Source: Pyxidicoccus parkwaysis (lineage in GTDB: Bacteria > Myxococcota > Myxococcia > Myxococcales > Myxococcaceae). Taken from it: 64,000 nucleotides of DNA. Shown here one piece after another: positions 45,717-54,544 of the stretch (its first letter is position 1; each line of letters starts with the position of its first letter). Location: contig NZ_CP071090.1 of the NCBI RefSeq assembly GCF_017301735.1, positions 2,842,001 to 2,906,000 of the forward strand, in the 5' to 3' direction. The position numbers and the translations under genes were made by a program. The notes beneath the pieces were generated by a model. The model searched no databases. It saw only the letters and a program-made list of their open reading frames with translations, and had not been told where the DNA came from.

Positions 45717-46556
45717 ATGGGACTCGACCTGAAATTGCAAGTCACGGAGTCCGGTGGGCGGCACAAGCCTGATGAACCTCCCGTCCCTGAGCGGACGTAT
45801 GAGGTCCAGGTCCGGCTGCGGCGGGGCTGGGTGGGTCATCGTGAGTCCGGGAAGAACGAAATCCTCCTGGACTTCGCCCGCCGGCGTCGCGTCGTGCCCG
45901 ACGAGGGCGCGCGGACGTACGTCGAGGAGTCGACGTACGCGGACGTCTGCGCCCGGCACTTGGCTGACGGCACCGACGTCGAGCCCGACATGGCCAGACA
46001 GTTCGTCCAGCTCCTGCGCCATTTCTATTGTGGCCATCCCCTCATCCTCGAGCGGCTTGCCTCGGGGCGTCGGATACCGCGCGAAATCCAGTACAGCGCC
46101 CGGATGATGAGCGCCTTTCCCGGGAGCTCTGTCACGCTGCGGATCCTCACCTCCACCGTCGTGCCCGACAGCGCGCTCCCACTCGACGGCTACCGCCGCG
46201 TGGTGCGTGGAAGGGAGGGGCTACCGAGCGACGCCATCCTGGAGCGCGTGACGCTCGGCGCCTCCCCTGACCCCAACGAGGTGCAGGCGCGGCGGCAGCA
46301 GGAAGCGAAAGAGTCCGTGGACGCCGGTCGCATGCTCGAGAGCGTGCTCGCGTTCTTCGAGCTGAGGCTGGAAGCCGATGTGACGATGCCGGGGTTGGGA
46401 GAGGCCGTGCGGGACATCCCGGACGAGGATGCTGACCGCCGAGCATCCCGAGTACTTCTGACGGCCCGAGCTCGAGCAGGTGCCGCGCTTCCCCGACGGG
46501 AGCGTCCTGCGGAGCCGTCCGGCGCGCCCCTCCTGTTCTCGTGTCACACGCACTGA
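45717..46556 (+). CDS. Hypothetical protein
   Basis: The 279-residue product begins MGLDLKLQVTESGG from an ATG with GAGGGG upstream. The first 200 residues are a mix of strands and helices with no recognised family; two Cys-poor charged regions (GKNEILLDFARRRRVVPDE, ARRQQEAKESVDAG) stand out. After residue 240 composition becomes Arg/Ala-rich and looks unlike coding sequence of a folded domain, while another frame there ends with a neat EHPEYF stop near 46465. The reading frame may be shifted near 46420-46440. Confidence 0.6.
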   Translation: MGLDLKLQVTESGGRHKPDEPPVPERTYEVQVRLRRGWVGHRESGKNEILLDFARRRRVVPDEGARTYVEESTYADVCARHLADGTDVEPDMARQFVQLLRHFYCGHPLILERLASGRRIPREIQYSARMMSAFPGSSVTLRILTSTVVPDSALPLDGYRRVVRGREGLPSDAILERVTLGASPDPNEVQARRQQEAKESVDAGRMLESVLAFFELRLEADVTMPGLGEAVRDIPDEDADRRASRVLLTARARAGAALPRRERPAEPSGAPLLFSCHTH

Positions 46557-46569
46557 ACGCGCCAGAGGC

Positions 46570-48054
46570 CTACAGGGCGAGCGGCACCATGGGAGTCTCT
46601 GCCGCGTGCGTCGTCAGGAAAGGCTTCCAGGTGATGGTGTAGTTCGCGGCACTGTCATCAGCGCTGTCGAGAATCAACGCGTCGATGTCCCTCTCCACGT
46701 TGGTTCCCCAGTAGTTGCCGGTGAAGTCGAACGTGCCGCCCGAGCGCCCGTCGTTACCGCCACCGGTAGACCCCTGGTAGACCTGACCCGTGAGCCCGAT
46801 GAACGAGTTGCCGTGGACCGCGGAATTCGTTCCCTGCGGGCCGACGGAGAATGAGCCTCCCTTCAGGTAGTTGTTCTCGAACACAGACGGATTGAAGTGG
46901 TTCGGGCCGAGGATGACCTGCATTCCTTCCAGGTAGTTGCGCCTGAACGTGCCGCCCTTCCCATACAGGGCAATCCGTGCCGACTTCAGATGGCAGCCGG
47001 TCATCGAGCCCGCGCCGAACGCGACATCTCCGTAGATGGCCAGCGGGGACCCCATCCAATCGATGACACAGTTCTCATACGTCGCGGTGGCGGAGGTCGG
47101 CGCCGAGAGGAAATAGCCCGGGTTGAAGACGTGGAAGCGGGTGTTCCGGAACTCGTGGGTGCTGGATGCACTGCCGCGCAGCCACCCATTCCAGAACGTC
47201 ACCGGCGCCGAGGACGTTCCCAGGGCGCGAAGCGTCGCCTGCCCGTCGTCCACCAGGTTGCCAATGACTACGGCGCCTGCCTCGAGCTCGAGCGTCGACG
47301 AGGCGGTCAGGTGGATGACCTTGTTCGGGTCGAGGACGTAGGGGCTGCCGGCCTCCGTGAAGCTCACGGACCCGGTCACGTCCTGGGAAACCACGGTCCC
47401 CGCCCGGGTGTGGAACGTGAGCGTCACCGGCGGCGCGGTATTGCCAGCGACGTCCCGGACACCGGAGAGCTGCATCGAGATTTCCGCATCGCGCCGCAGG
47501 GGACGGGGGGACGACACCGTCACCGAGCGCTCCATGACGCGCACCTGGACCGGGCTGCTGACCATCTCCGCCTGCTCCAGCGGAGTCAGGGATGCCGTCA
47601 TGGAAGACGCGGCCGTGACATCCAATTCCTCATCGAACTCCACCAGGATGGCGGACATGACGCCGACCCCGGAGCTTGCCGAGCGAGGGGAGGTGAGGAC
47701 CACCGTGGGCGGCCGGGTGTCCTTGGCGAGGACGGTGAGCGACGCGGTGACCTCGGCGTCTGTCTTCAAGACGGCGGTGATGGTGGACGACACGCCGTGC
47801 CCGGGCGCGGTGAACAGGCCTGTCGAGTCAATGGTGCCCACTGAGGCGCTCCAGAGAACCTCCGCGCTCTGCCCCCCACGCCGTGCGGTGAATTGGACGG
47901 TGGCTCCGGGCTCCAGGGTTTGAATGGCCGGAGCAATCATGAGCTTCGTGGGCGTCTCGATGATGTCGTCCGGCGGCGCTTCCTCTCCACCACAGGCGAT
48001 GAAGAGGACCGCGCCAAGCGCAAGAAGCAGGGAGGGACGAAGGGCTGAAGTCAT
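46570..48054 (-). CDS. Large lipoprotein with Ig-like domains and a parallel beta-helix
   Basis: The 494-residue protein has a lipoprotein signal (LRPSLLLALGAVLFIACGG). Next is a bacterial Ig-like (Big_2-type) region near residues 40-110 (TLEPGATVQFTARRGG) and a Big_5-type region near 115-215 (SGVGVMSAILVEFDEEL). The rest has the repeated short strands of a right-handed beta-helix (ATYENCVIDWMGS, SMTGCHLKSARIALYG, VFENNYLKGGSF, AVHGNSFIGL). It is likely surface-exposed. ATG 48054 is used; a TTG two codons earlier is possible. Confidence 0.82.
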   Translation of the reverse strand: MTSALRPSLLLALGAVLFIACGGEEAPPDDIIETPTKLMIAPAIQTLEPGATVQFTARRGGQSAEVLWSASVGTIDSTGLFTAPGHGVSSTITAVLKTDAEVTASLTVLAKDTRPPTVVLTSPRSASSGVGVMSAILVEFDEELDVTAASSMTASLTPLEQAEMVSSPVQVRVMERSVTVSSPRPLRRDAEISMQLSGVRDVAGNTAPPVTLTFHTRAGTVVSQDVTGSVSFTEAGSPYVLDPNKVIHLTASSTLELEAGAVVIGNLVDDGQATLRALGTSSAPVTFWNGWLRGSASSTHEFRNTRFHVFNPGYFLSAPTSATATYENCVIDWMGSPLAIYGDVAFGAGSMTGCHLKSARIALYGKGGTFRRNYLEGMQVILGPNHFNPSVFENNYLKGGSFSVGPQGTNSAVHGNSFIGLTGQVYQGSTGGGNDGRSGGTFDFTGNYWGTNVERDIDALILDSADDSAANYTITWKPFLTTHAAETPMVPLAL

Positions 48055-48151
48055 ATCCAATCAGTATCACCGCAACCGTCTGGCCTCGCCACACACTCCG
48101 GGCGATGCCAGCAATTGCAGGTGTCAGCCTCGCCCCAGCGACTCACTCCGT

Positions 48152-49477
48152 TCAGGGGCTCGCGGCATGAGCGGGGTGCTCGTCCGGCAGCGGGAGCCCG
48201 AGCGCCAGGCCCGGGGGAGGGTACTGGGCGAGGCTCAGCGTGAAGCACGTGCCCACGCCCGGCCTGCTCTCCACGGAGATGGTGCCTCCGTGCGAGCGGA
48301 TGATGCCGTGGGCGACGGCCAGTCCCAGCCCCATGCCTTCGCCCACCGGCTTGGTGGTGAAGAAGGGCTGGAAGAGGTTCTTCAACGTCTGCTCATCCAT
48401 GCCCACGCCCGTGTCGCGAACGGTGATTTGAATGCGCTCGCCGACGAGCGCCGTGCGGACGGTGACGTTGCCCTGCTCGCCGAGCGCCTCCGCCGCGTTG
48501 ATCATCAGGTTGACCAGCACCTGCGCAATCTGACGGGGGCGGCCGAGCAGGTGCGGCAATTCGCCGAACTGCAGCCGCAGCTCGCGGTCATGCGTGAAGC
48601 GACTCTGGACGATGCGCGCCGCGGCGCGGACCTCCTCGTTGAGGTCGTACTCCACCAGGCTCTCCGGGTCGCCCCGGGCGAAGCGGCGCAGGTCCGCGAC
48701 GATGGAGTTGACGCGGCGGAGCCCGTCGAGCGTCGCGGGCAGGATGTCCCTCCGGTACTCCTCCAGCAACTCGGGCGCGGTGGCGAGGCGCGGCAGGTCC
48801 GCCATCAGGTCCTTGAGGTTGCTGGTGACGTAGCTCATCGGGTTGTTGATTTCGTGGGCGATGCCCGCTGCGAGCAGGCCCAGGCTGGACAGCTTCTCCT
48901 GCATCACCGCGTGCTGGTGCAGCGCCTCCATCTTCTGGTGCGCCTGTTGAAGCCTGGCGTTCTGCTGATCTCGCTCTTTGAGCATGCTCTCGATGAAGCC
49001 CTGCCGGCCCTGGGCGAGCAGGTAGCAGATGCCGGTGAGCGCGCTGAAGCCCAGCGGCAGCGCCACGGAGGCTCCGTCCACGAGCGCCACCAGGTCCACG
49101 CACAGCACCAGGAACACGAGGTTGAGCACGGCCCGCCGGCCGCGGTGCTCGTCGGTAATCATCGCGTTGAAGGGAAGCCACAGCCACACGGCGAGCGACC
49201 AGGCCTGGAGGTGGCCCAGCAGGAGCAGCACGCCCGTGTTCACCACGATGCGCACGCGCTCTCCCGCCGTGCCTCCGAAGCGGACGATGAGCCAGTGGTC
49301 CACCCAGACGTTGAAGAGAATCTTCACGACCAGGAGACAGGCTACGCCCGCGATTTCGTAGCCGTGGCCGTAGCTGGTGATGACCTGGAGCGCGCAGAGC
49401 AGGGCGGCGCCGACGAGGGCCCGGGCATCGAAGTTCCGGCGAGCCAGCTCCGACGGCGACGGAGCCGTGGGGCTCAT
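48152..49477 (-). CDS. Membrane sensor histidine kinase
   Basis: The 441-residue protein has about five N-terminal spans (residues 18-165), a short coiled coil (MLKERDQQNARLQQAHQK), and a HisKA/HATPase core. H-box AAGIAHEINNPMSYV, N-box NLMINAAEALGE, G1 DTGVGMDE, FQPFFTTKP and G2 GEGMGLGLAVAHG are all intact. The input module is a plain transmembrane block without a recognised sensor domain. It follows the response regulator with an ATGA overlap, so the two are a cognate pair. Confidence 0.93.
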   Translation of the reverse strand: MSPTAPSPSELARRNFDARALVGAALLCALQVITSYGHGYEIAGVACLLVVKILFNVWVDHWLIVRFGGTAGERVRIVVNTGVLLLLGHLQAWSLAVWLWLPFNAMITDEHRGRRAVLNLVFLVLCVDLVALVDGASVALPLGFSALTGICYLLAQGRQGFIESMLKERDQQNARLQQAHQKMEALHQHAVMQEKLSSLGLLAAGIAHEINNPMSYVTSNLKDLMADLPRLATAPELLEEYRRDILPATLDGLRRVNSIVADLRRFARGDPESLVEYDLNEEVRAAARIVQSRFTHDRELRLQFGELPHLLGRPRQIAQVLVNLMINAAEALGEQGNVTVRTALVGERIQITVRDTGVGMDEQTLKNLFQPFFTTKPVGEGMGLGLAVAHGIIRSHGGTISVESRPGVGTCFTLSLAQYPPPGLALGLPLPDEHPAHAASP

Positions 49478-49857
49478 GACCGCTCTCCCGTCGGGGCCGG
49501 GGCCAGCATGGCGCGGATGGCGGGGGCCAGGGTGTCGTTGTCCCAGGGCTTGGTGATGTACCGGCACAGCTCGCCGTCCTTGACGGTGGCCATGACGGAC
49601 GCGAGGTCGGCGTAGCCGGAGAGGATGATGCGCAGCGTGCGCGGGAAGCGGCGCCGGACCTCGATGAGCAGCTCGGCGCCGTTCATCCGGGGCATGCGGA
49701 AGTCGGAGAGCACGACGTCGGGACGGAAGGTGTCGAGCACGAGGAGTGCCTCGGGTCCTCCCTCGGCCGTCTCGACCTCGAATCCCTCGCGCCGGAAGAG
49801 CCGCAACAGGGAACGGCAGACCTGGACTTCGTCATCGACGATGAGGATTCGTTCCAC
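49474..49857 (-). CDS. Single-domain response regulator
   Basis: The 127-residue product is a receiver domain with no output domain: acidic pair IVDDE, phosphoacceptor Asp in VVLSDFRMPRMNG, Ser in ILSGYAD and Lys in YITKPWDNDTLAP. The SGYAD...KPWD pattern is that of receivers from RpfG-type regulators. GTG 49857 gives the expected short N-terminus and has a G-rich upstream stretch. It is first in the two-gene unit with the histidine kinase. Confidence 0.92.
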   Translation of the reverse strand: MERILIVDDEVQVCRSLLRLFRREGFEVETAEGGPEALLVLDTFRPDVVLSDFRMPRMNGAELLIEVRRRFPRTLRIILSGYADLASVMATVKDGELCRYITKPWDNDTLAPAIRAMLAPAPTGERS

Positions 49858-50011
49858 GGAGAGCCCCCCGCTCCAACCGCGCCGACAATCATACGGCGCG
49901 GTCAAAGGGGCAGATGCGGCCCGCCCCCCGTGGCCTGTCGCGCACTCAACCTCGGAGACTCACGGCGAGGTGTGTGTGCGTCTCCGGGTGAATGGAATCG
50001 GACGGCCGGGG

Positions 50012-50767
50012 CTACGACTTCCGGATGAGGATGAAATCCTCGTCCTGCCCCAGGCGGTACACACCATCCGGGCCCCGGCAGCGCTCGGCGTGCGTCCGAA
50101 TCTTCGCATCGAGCGTGCGCACTTCGTCTTCGCTCATCGCCGCGAGCTGGTCCGCCGTGTAGCAGCCTTCGAGCACGAAGAAGCGGCAGAGCGTGAACAT
50201 CTCCTCGAAGGTCTGCGCGACGAAGCCGGCCATCGTCGGAAGCACCTCGTGCGGCAGCCGCATCTGCTTCACCGTCGCGGCCACCTGCTCGCTGAAGAGC
50301 AGCGTCTCCGAGAAGTCGATGCACAGCGTGTACATGGGGCCCCGGGCCGCGGCCATCACCAGCATGCAGAAGCCTCCCGGCTTCACGAACGAGAGCAGCC
50401 GGTCGATGAACCCCGCCCAGTCGGCATGGGGCACGTGGTACATGACGTGCGAGCAGAGGACGAAGTCGTACGTCTCGCTCGAGTGGTGGTGCTCCAGCGG
50501 CTCGATGAGGACCTTCGCCTTCGCGAGCTGGAGTCCGGCAATCTGGTTCTGATTGGGCTCCAGCAGGGTGAGCGCGCTGAAGTGTGGCGCGAGCCGCTCC
50601 GCCACCTTGCCGTTCCCCGCGCCCACGTCCAGCAGCGTGGGCTGCTTCGGCAGGTGGGAGAGGACGCGCTCCGCCACGGCCCGCTCGATGTTCTCCGGGT
50701 GCCGCGCGGAGGCCGCGAGCAGGCGGAACGCCGTGGCGTACTCGTGCGGTGACATCGTGATTGCCAT
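50012..50767 (-). CDS. Class I SAM-dependent methyltransferase
   Basis: The 251-residue protein has motif I LLDVGAGNGKVAERL, an acidic motif II end (LLEPNQNQI), DFVLCSHVMYHVPH as motif III-like and a GGFCMLVMAAARGP strand. The C-terminal half carries lid helices. The substrate is unknown; the PNxNQ pattern recalls small-molecule (histamine-type) methyltransferases only weakly. AGAAGGAG precedes the ATG. It lies 38 bases after the sulfatase stop-proximal side in the same direction, so they may share transcription. Confidence 0.88.
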   Translation of the reverse strand: MAITMSPHEYATAFRLLAASARHPENIERAVAERVLSHLPKQPTLLDVGAGNGKVAERLAPHFSALTLLEPNQNQIAGLQLAKAKVLIEPLEHHHSSETYDFVLCSHVMYHVPHADWAGFIDRLLSFVKPGGFCMLVMAAARGPMYTLCIDFSETLLFSEQVAATVKQMRLPHEVLPTMAGFVAQTFEEMFTLCRFFVLEGCYTADQLAAMSEDEVRTLDAKIRTHAERCRGPDGVYRLGQDEDFILIRKS

Positions 50768-50804
50768 CTCAGACTCCTTCTCGTGGTGACTGCGTCCGCC
50801 GGCC

Positions 50805-52826
50805 CTACTGGTGAGCCCCCACGGAACTCGTGTGTCCGGCCTGGGGCCAGGGAGTCAGCTGCTCCTTCTCGTAGCGCGCGAGCAGGTCGCCCAGCTCCGC
50901 GGCCTTCCCGGAGACCTGCGCCTGGCGCTGGGGTGGCACCGTGGGCGCGAGTGCGGGGAAGGGCCCGTTGACGGCCAGCAGGTTGTGCGACTCCAGCGGG
51001 TCCGTCTCCAGGTCATACAGCTCCCACTGGTCGGCCTCCTTGCCGTGCGGGTCGAAGTAGCGCGCCAGCTTCCACGAGCCGCTGCGCACGCAGCGGACGT
51101 GATTGGGCTGGCGCACCGGGCCCGGCGCCAGCTCGGGCACGCGCATGGAGGGCGGAAGCTTTCCGTTGCCCCCGGTGCGCAGCAGGTCCACGACCTTGCA
51201 GAAGAAGGCGTAGTTCTCCAGGTCCTGCACCGAGTGCGGGTCGCCATCCACCGGCAGCGGCTCGGTGATTTCGTCGTCCGTGGCGAAGAGCACGCCCGCG
51301 CGCTCCGTGCCGTCCGGCTCGCGCACCACGCTGTCGTCGCCCTTCACCACGGGCGTCAGGTCCACGCCCACGAAGGGCGGCACCACCCGGTGCAGGCGCA
51401 ATTCCTCGCGGGCCTCCTCCAGCGCCTTGCCCTGCACGCCCATGAGACTCAGGAGCGTGGGAGCCAGGTCCACGTGGCTGGTCAGCGCATCCACCTGCCG
51501 GGGCGCGAGGTCCGCGTTGAGCCAGGGGTGACGGAACACCACCGGCACGTGCAGCGCCTCCTGATAGGCCGCGTGCCACTTCTCCATCATCATGCCGTGC
51601 GCGCCGCCGTACTCGCCGTGGTCCGACATGAAGACGACCAGCGTGTCCTCGTGCAGGCCCACCTCCTCGAGCGTCTGGAGCACGCGGGAGATGTGCCCGT
51701 CCACCACCTGATGCAGCCAGGCGTAGTACTGCACGAAGGCCGCGACGGAGGCCTCCGGGTTCACCGTCAACTGGAAGGGGATGTTGGAGGCGAGCGTGAC
51801 GCCGAGCGCGACGGCCTCGGGGTTGTCCGGCGTCTTGCCCGCGGAGATGAGCCCGCGCAGCGCGCCCATGCCCGTCTTCGCGGCGAGCCCGAGGCCGACC
51901 TTGTACGAGTAGTCGAGCTGGCACGACGGCTTGTCGGGCCCGAGCGCCATCGCGGCCTTCGGCGGAGGCTGGGCGCACTCCGCCGTCATGCCGCCGGGGT
52001 TGAGCGGGAAGCTGAACGTGCCGCCCGCGGGCTTCGTGGCCATCGAGTGCTTCGAGGGGATGGGCAGCGGCCCCGCTGGCGGCGCGTTCGGGTCCACGGT
52101 GCGCGGCAGGGCGGGGTAGGTGGCGATGTCGTGCGGATTGGCGAAGGACACCACCGCCATCCACGGCGCCTGCTCGGCCGGCGGTGACGGCTGGCGCGGC
52201 GCTTTCTGGGAGGCGACGGCCTGCGTCCGGTCCACCTCCAGGGCCAGGGCCTTGCGCCGCAGGAACGTACAGGCCAGGTCGGCACAGCCGTAGTCCCGGT
52301 AGATGCCGAGGTTGTTGGGACTGGAGCCGTGCGGCTCGGGGTAGCTCAACTCCCAGTCCTCGAAGCCGTAGGCCATGAGCGAGTGCTCCGGCGGATTCGA
52401 GACGTGCCACTTGCCGAAGTAGTGCGTGCGGTAGCCGGCGGCGCGGAACCAGTGGCCCAGCGTGGGAACGCCGTCCGCGCGCAGCCAGGGAAAGGCCGCG
52501 GCGTCGGCGCTCTTGAACAAGCCGTCCGTCTGGGTGACGCCCGTCCGCGTGCCGTACTGGCCCGTCATGATGGTGCTGCGGCTGGGAATGCAGGCCGACG
52601 AGGCGATGGTGTGGTTTCGCAGCACGACGCCGTGGCGCTGCAGCTTCACGAAGCCAGGGAAGAGCGCCGCATAGGGATTGTCCTCGCTCAGTTGCTGGAA
52701 GCCGAGCAGCTCCTTGAGCGGCTCCGCGAAGCCTCCCTCCGGACCGTAGGGGAAGCGGGGGAAGCGCATCTGGTCGACCATGATGACCAGCAGGTTGCGG
52801 GGCGGGGACACAGTCTTGTGACGCAT
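50805..52826 (-). CDS. Type I sulfatase
   Basis: The 673-residue protein has the sulfatase start LLVIMVDQMRFPRFP with the metal-binding Asp. The formylglycine motif is in SSACIPSRSTIMTGQ, where Cys should be converted to formylglycine. Later motifs are GHWFRAAGYRTHYFGKWH, the metal-binding SDHGEYGGAHGMMMEKW and WELYDLETDPLESHNL. It needs a formylglycine-generating enzyme, not seen here. There is no signal peptide at the chosen ATG (52826); the open frame continues upstream without one either. A segment near residues 240-330 is an insertion relative to short sulfatases. Confidence 0.92.
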   Translation of the reverse strand: MRHKTVSPPRNLLVIMVDQMRFPRFPYGPEGGFAEPLKELLGFQQLSEDNPYAALFPGFVKLQRHGVVLRNHTIASSACIPSRSTIMTGQYGTRTGVTQTDGLFKSADAAAFPWLRADGVPTLGHWFRAAGYRTHYFGKWHVSNPPEHSLMAYGFEDWELSYPEPHGSSPNNLGIYRDYGCADLACTFLRRKALALEVDRTQAVASQKAPRQPSPPAEQAPWMAVVSFANPHDIATYPALPRTVDPNAPPAGPLPIPSKHSMATKPAGGTFSFPLNPGGMTAECAQPPPKAAMALGPDKPSCQLDYSYKVGLGLAAKTGMGALRGLISAGKTPDNPEAVALGVTLASNIPFQLTVNPEASVAAFVQYYAWLHQVVDGHISRVLQTLEEVGLHEDTLVVFMSDHGEYGGAHGMMMEKWHAAYQEALHVPVVFRHPWLNADLAPRQVDALTSHVDLAPTLLSLMGVQGKALEEAREELRLHRVVPPFVGVDLTPVVKGDDSVVREPDGTERAGVLFATDDEITEPLPVDGDPHSVQDLENYAFFCKVVDLLRTGGNGKLPPSMRVPELAPGPVRQPNHVRCVRSGSWKLARYFDPHGKEADQWELYDLETDPLESHNLLAVNGPFPALAPTVPPQRQAQVSGKAAELGDLLARYEKEQLTPWPQAGHTSSVGAHQ

Positions 52827-52940
52827 GGGAACGGAGCCTCCGAAAACGTGGCACTGCTCCAGCGGAAAAGTGCGGCGCCGCGAGCATACGCCCAGGCGAA
52901 GCCTTTTCGCGAGCCGCCCTCCAGTCCCATCTCCGGAAAT

Positions 52941-52970
52941 ATGTATATGCAACCTTGATACATTTGCATC
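52941..52970. promoter_or_regulatory. AT-rich interleaved inverted repeats
   Basis: ATGTAT (52941-52946) pairs with ATACAT (52958-52963), and ATGCAA (52947-52952) pairs with TTGCAT (52964-52969). These form two offset dyads in an island much richer in A and T than the rest of the window. It lies between the divergent sulfatase and alpha/beta-hydrolase genes, so it may be an operator for either or both. No sigma-70 pair fits well. Confidence 0.4.
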
Positions 52971-53017
52971 ATGAAGACTACCGTTGTCTGGCAGCACCCA
53001 ACCCAGAGAGGTGTTCC

Positions 53018-53917
53018 ATGAGAAGTGTCGTCCTTGGCATCGTCGCAATGGGCATCCTGGCGGCGTGCGGACCGGGGCCCGAGGAGACGTCAGGGGGAGC
53101 GCTGGGCACCCAGCGCTCGTCGCTCAGCATCACCACGGAGGACCAGATTGTCGCGCGGCTGCCGAGCAGCTCGGGCGCGAACCTCGGGTACTGCGAGTAC
53201 CTGCCTCCCGGGTACTTGACGTCGACGCAGCTCTACCCGGCCATCATCCACCTCAACGGCGTGGGCGAGCTGGGACAGTCCACCACCGAGACGGACCTGT
53301 ACAACGTCGTCACGCGCAACGGCGCGCTGAAGAACATCCGCGAGAGCACGACGTGGAAGACGTACTTCGGCCAGAAGCAGGTCATGATTTTCGCGCCGCG
53401 GGGCTACGACAACTACGCGCCGACGGAGATTCGCCCGTTCGTCGAGTTCATCGTCGCGAACTACCGGGTGGACCCCAAGCGCATCTACCTGACGGGCCTG
53501 AGCCTCGGCGGCTGGGGCGCGTGGCGGTATGCCGCCCTGTATGGGAATGAGCTGGCGGCCGTTGCTCCCATCGCCGCCAACATCGGCGCTCCCGGGCCCA
53601 CGCTGACGACGCTCCTTGACGTTCCCGTCTGGAGCACGAGCAGCTACGGCGAGGCCAGCGCGCAGCGGTCGTGGCTCCTCGCCTACACGAAGAACTACGG
53701 CGTCTATCAGCAGGTGAGCGTCACCAACCCCACGTCGACGGTGACGTACCTGTTCGACAAGACGACGAAGCTCTGGACGCTGCAGACGGGCTTTGTCGCC
53801 ACGGGGGCGAACCTGGCCCGGTTCGTCGTGCTGCCGGGCTCGGCGCACACGGGCTGGGGTGAGACGTACGGCCAGCAGTCGTTCTGGGATTGGATGCTCG
53901 CCCAGGCGCGGCCGTAG
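53018..53917 (+). CDS. Lipoprotein alpha/beta hydrolase (esterase-like)
   Basis: The 299-residue protein has a lipoprotein signal (VVLGIVAMGILAACG), a Ser/Gly linker, and an alpha/beta-hydrolase fold of the poly-3-hydroxybutyrate-depolymerase/peptidase type. It shows LYPAIIHLNGVGELGQS around the oxyanion hole, the nucleophile in YLTGLSLGGWGAWRYA and a His candidate in LPGSAHTGWGETYG. It is likely exported to the cell surface. AGAGAGG precedes the ATG. It ends at a strong hairpin. Confidence 0.87.
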   Translation: MRSVVLGIVAMGILAACGPGPEETSGGALGTQRSSLSITTEDQIVARLPSSSGANLGYCEYLPPGYLTSTQLYPAIIHLNGVGELGQSTTETDLYNVVTRNGALKNIRESTTWKTYFGQKQVMIFAPRGYDNYAPTEIRPFVEFIVANYRVDPKRIYLTGLSLGGWGAWRYAALYGNELAAVAPIAANIGAPGPTLTTLLDVPVWSTSSYGEASAQRSWLLAYTKNYGVYQQVSVTNPTSTVTYLFDKTTKLWTLQTGFVATGANLARFVVLPGSAHTGWGETYGQQSFWDWMLAQARP

Positions 53918-53932
53918 TCAGTCTCTTGGATT

Positions 53933-53961
53933 GGGCGGGCTCCCTGTCGATGGGAGCCCGC
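53933..53961. terminator. Bidirectional hairpin terminator
   Basis: GGCGGGCTCCC (53933-53943) and GGGAGCCCGCC (53951-53961) form a perfect 11-bp stem with a 7-base loop between the alpha/beta-hydrolase gene and the convergent Cys-rich gene. No long T-run follows. Confidence 0.7.
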
Positions 53962-53980
53962 CTGTGTCCCTGGGGTGGGG

Positions 53981-54289
53981 TCAGCTCTCCGCGGCGGGCG
54001 CCTGCTCGGTGCAGACGTCCTGCTCGGCGTCCTGCTGCGCCTGGGACTGCTGCTCCTGGGAGACAGAGGCCTGGGTGTCGCTGCCCCGGCAGTTGTCCTC
54101 GCAGAGCTCGTACGCGTTCCCGCACGTGGTGCGGTGGGTGCCCTGGTAACAGGGCGAGTCGCACGGCGTCAGGCAGTCACAAACGTAGATGTCCATGCAC
54201 TGCGGCGGATATGCGAGTGCCGTCGAAGGACCACCCACCGCGAAGATGAGACCGAGGCCGGCACCCAGTTGCGTCAGCAATTTGCGCAT
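53981..54289 (-). CDS. Small secreted Cys-rich protein
   Basis: The 102-residue product has a signal peptide (MRKLLTQLGAGLGLIFAVGG, cleavage near ALAYP). The mature part has nine Cys, eight of them within 45 residues (CMDIYVCDCLTPCDSPC, TTCGNAYELCEDNC). A Gln/Glu/Ala-rich tail and one more Cys follow. The spacing suggests disulfides in the periplasm or outside. No family is recognised. AGGAG is six bases upstream of the ATG. Confidence 0.75.
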   Translation of the reverse strand: MRKLLTQLGAGLGLIFAVGGPSTALAYPPQCMDIYVCDCLTPCDSPCYQGTHRTTCGNAYELCEDNCRGSDTQASVSQEQQSQAQQDAEQDVCTEQAPAAES

Positions 54290-54544
54290 ACAGGCTCCTG
54301 TGTGGGACTGCGATGGCGAGCATATCACGAATTACTAATGTTTCACGGATGCGTATGACACCGGCTCGTCCCCTGGGGCGCTGATGTCAATTCTCCGCGC
54401 TCAGGCACTGCCGGAGGAAGGTGCGCCAGCCCTGGATGAGCTCGGGCGACACGTCCTGGTCGAGGCGCGGCCAGGTGAGCAGGTCGATGGGCAACAATGC
54501 GCGCGGACCCGCTTGGGCGCTGAGGCGTGTCGTGCTTTGACTGT

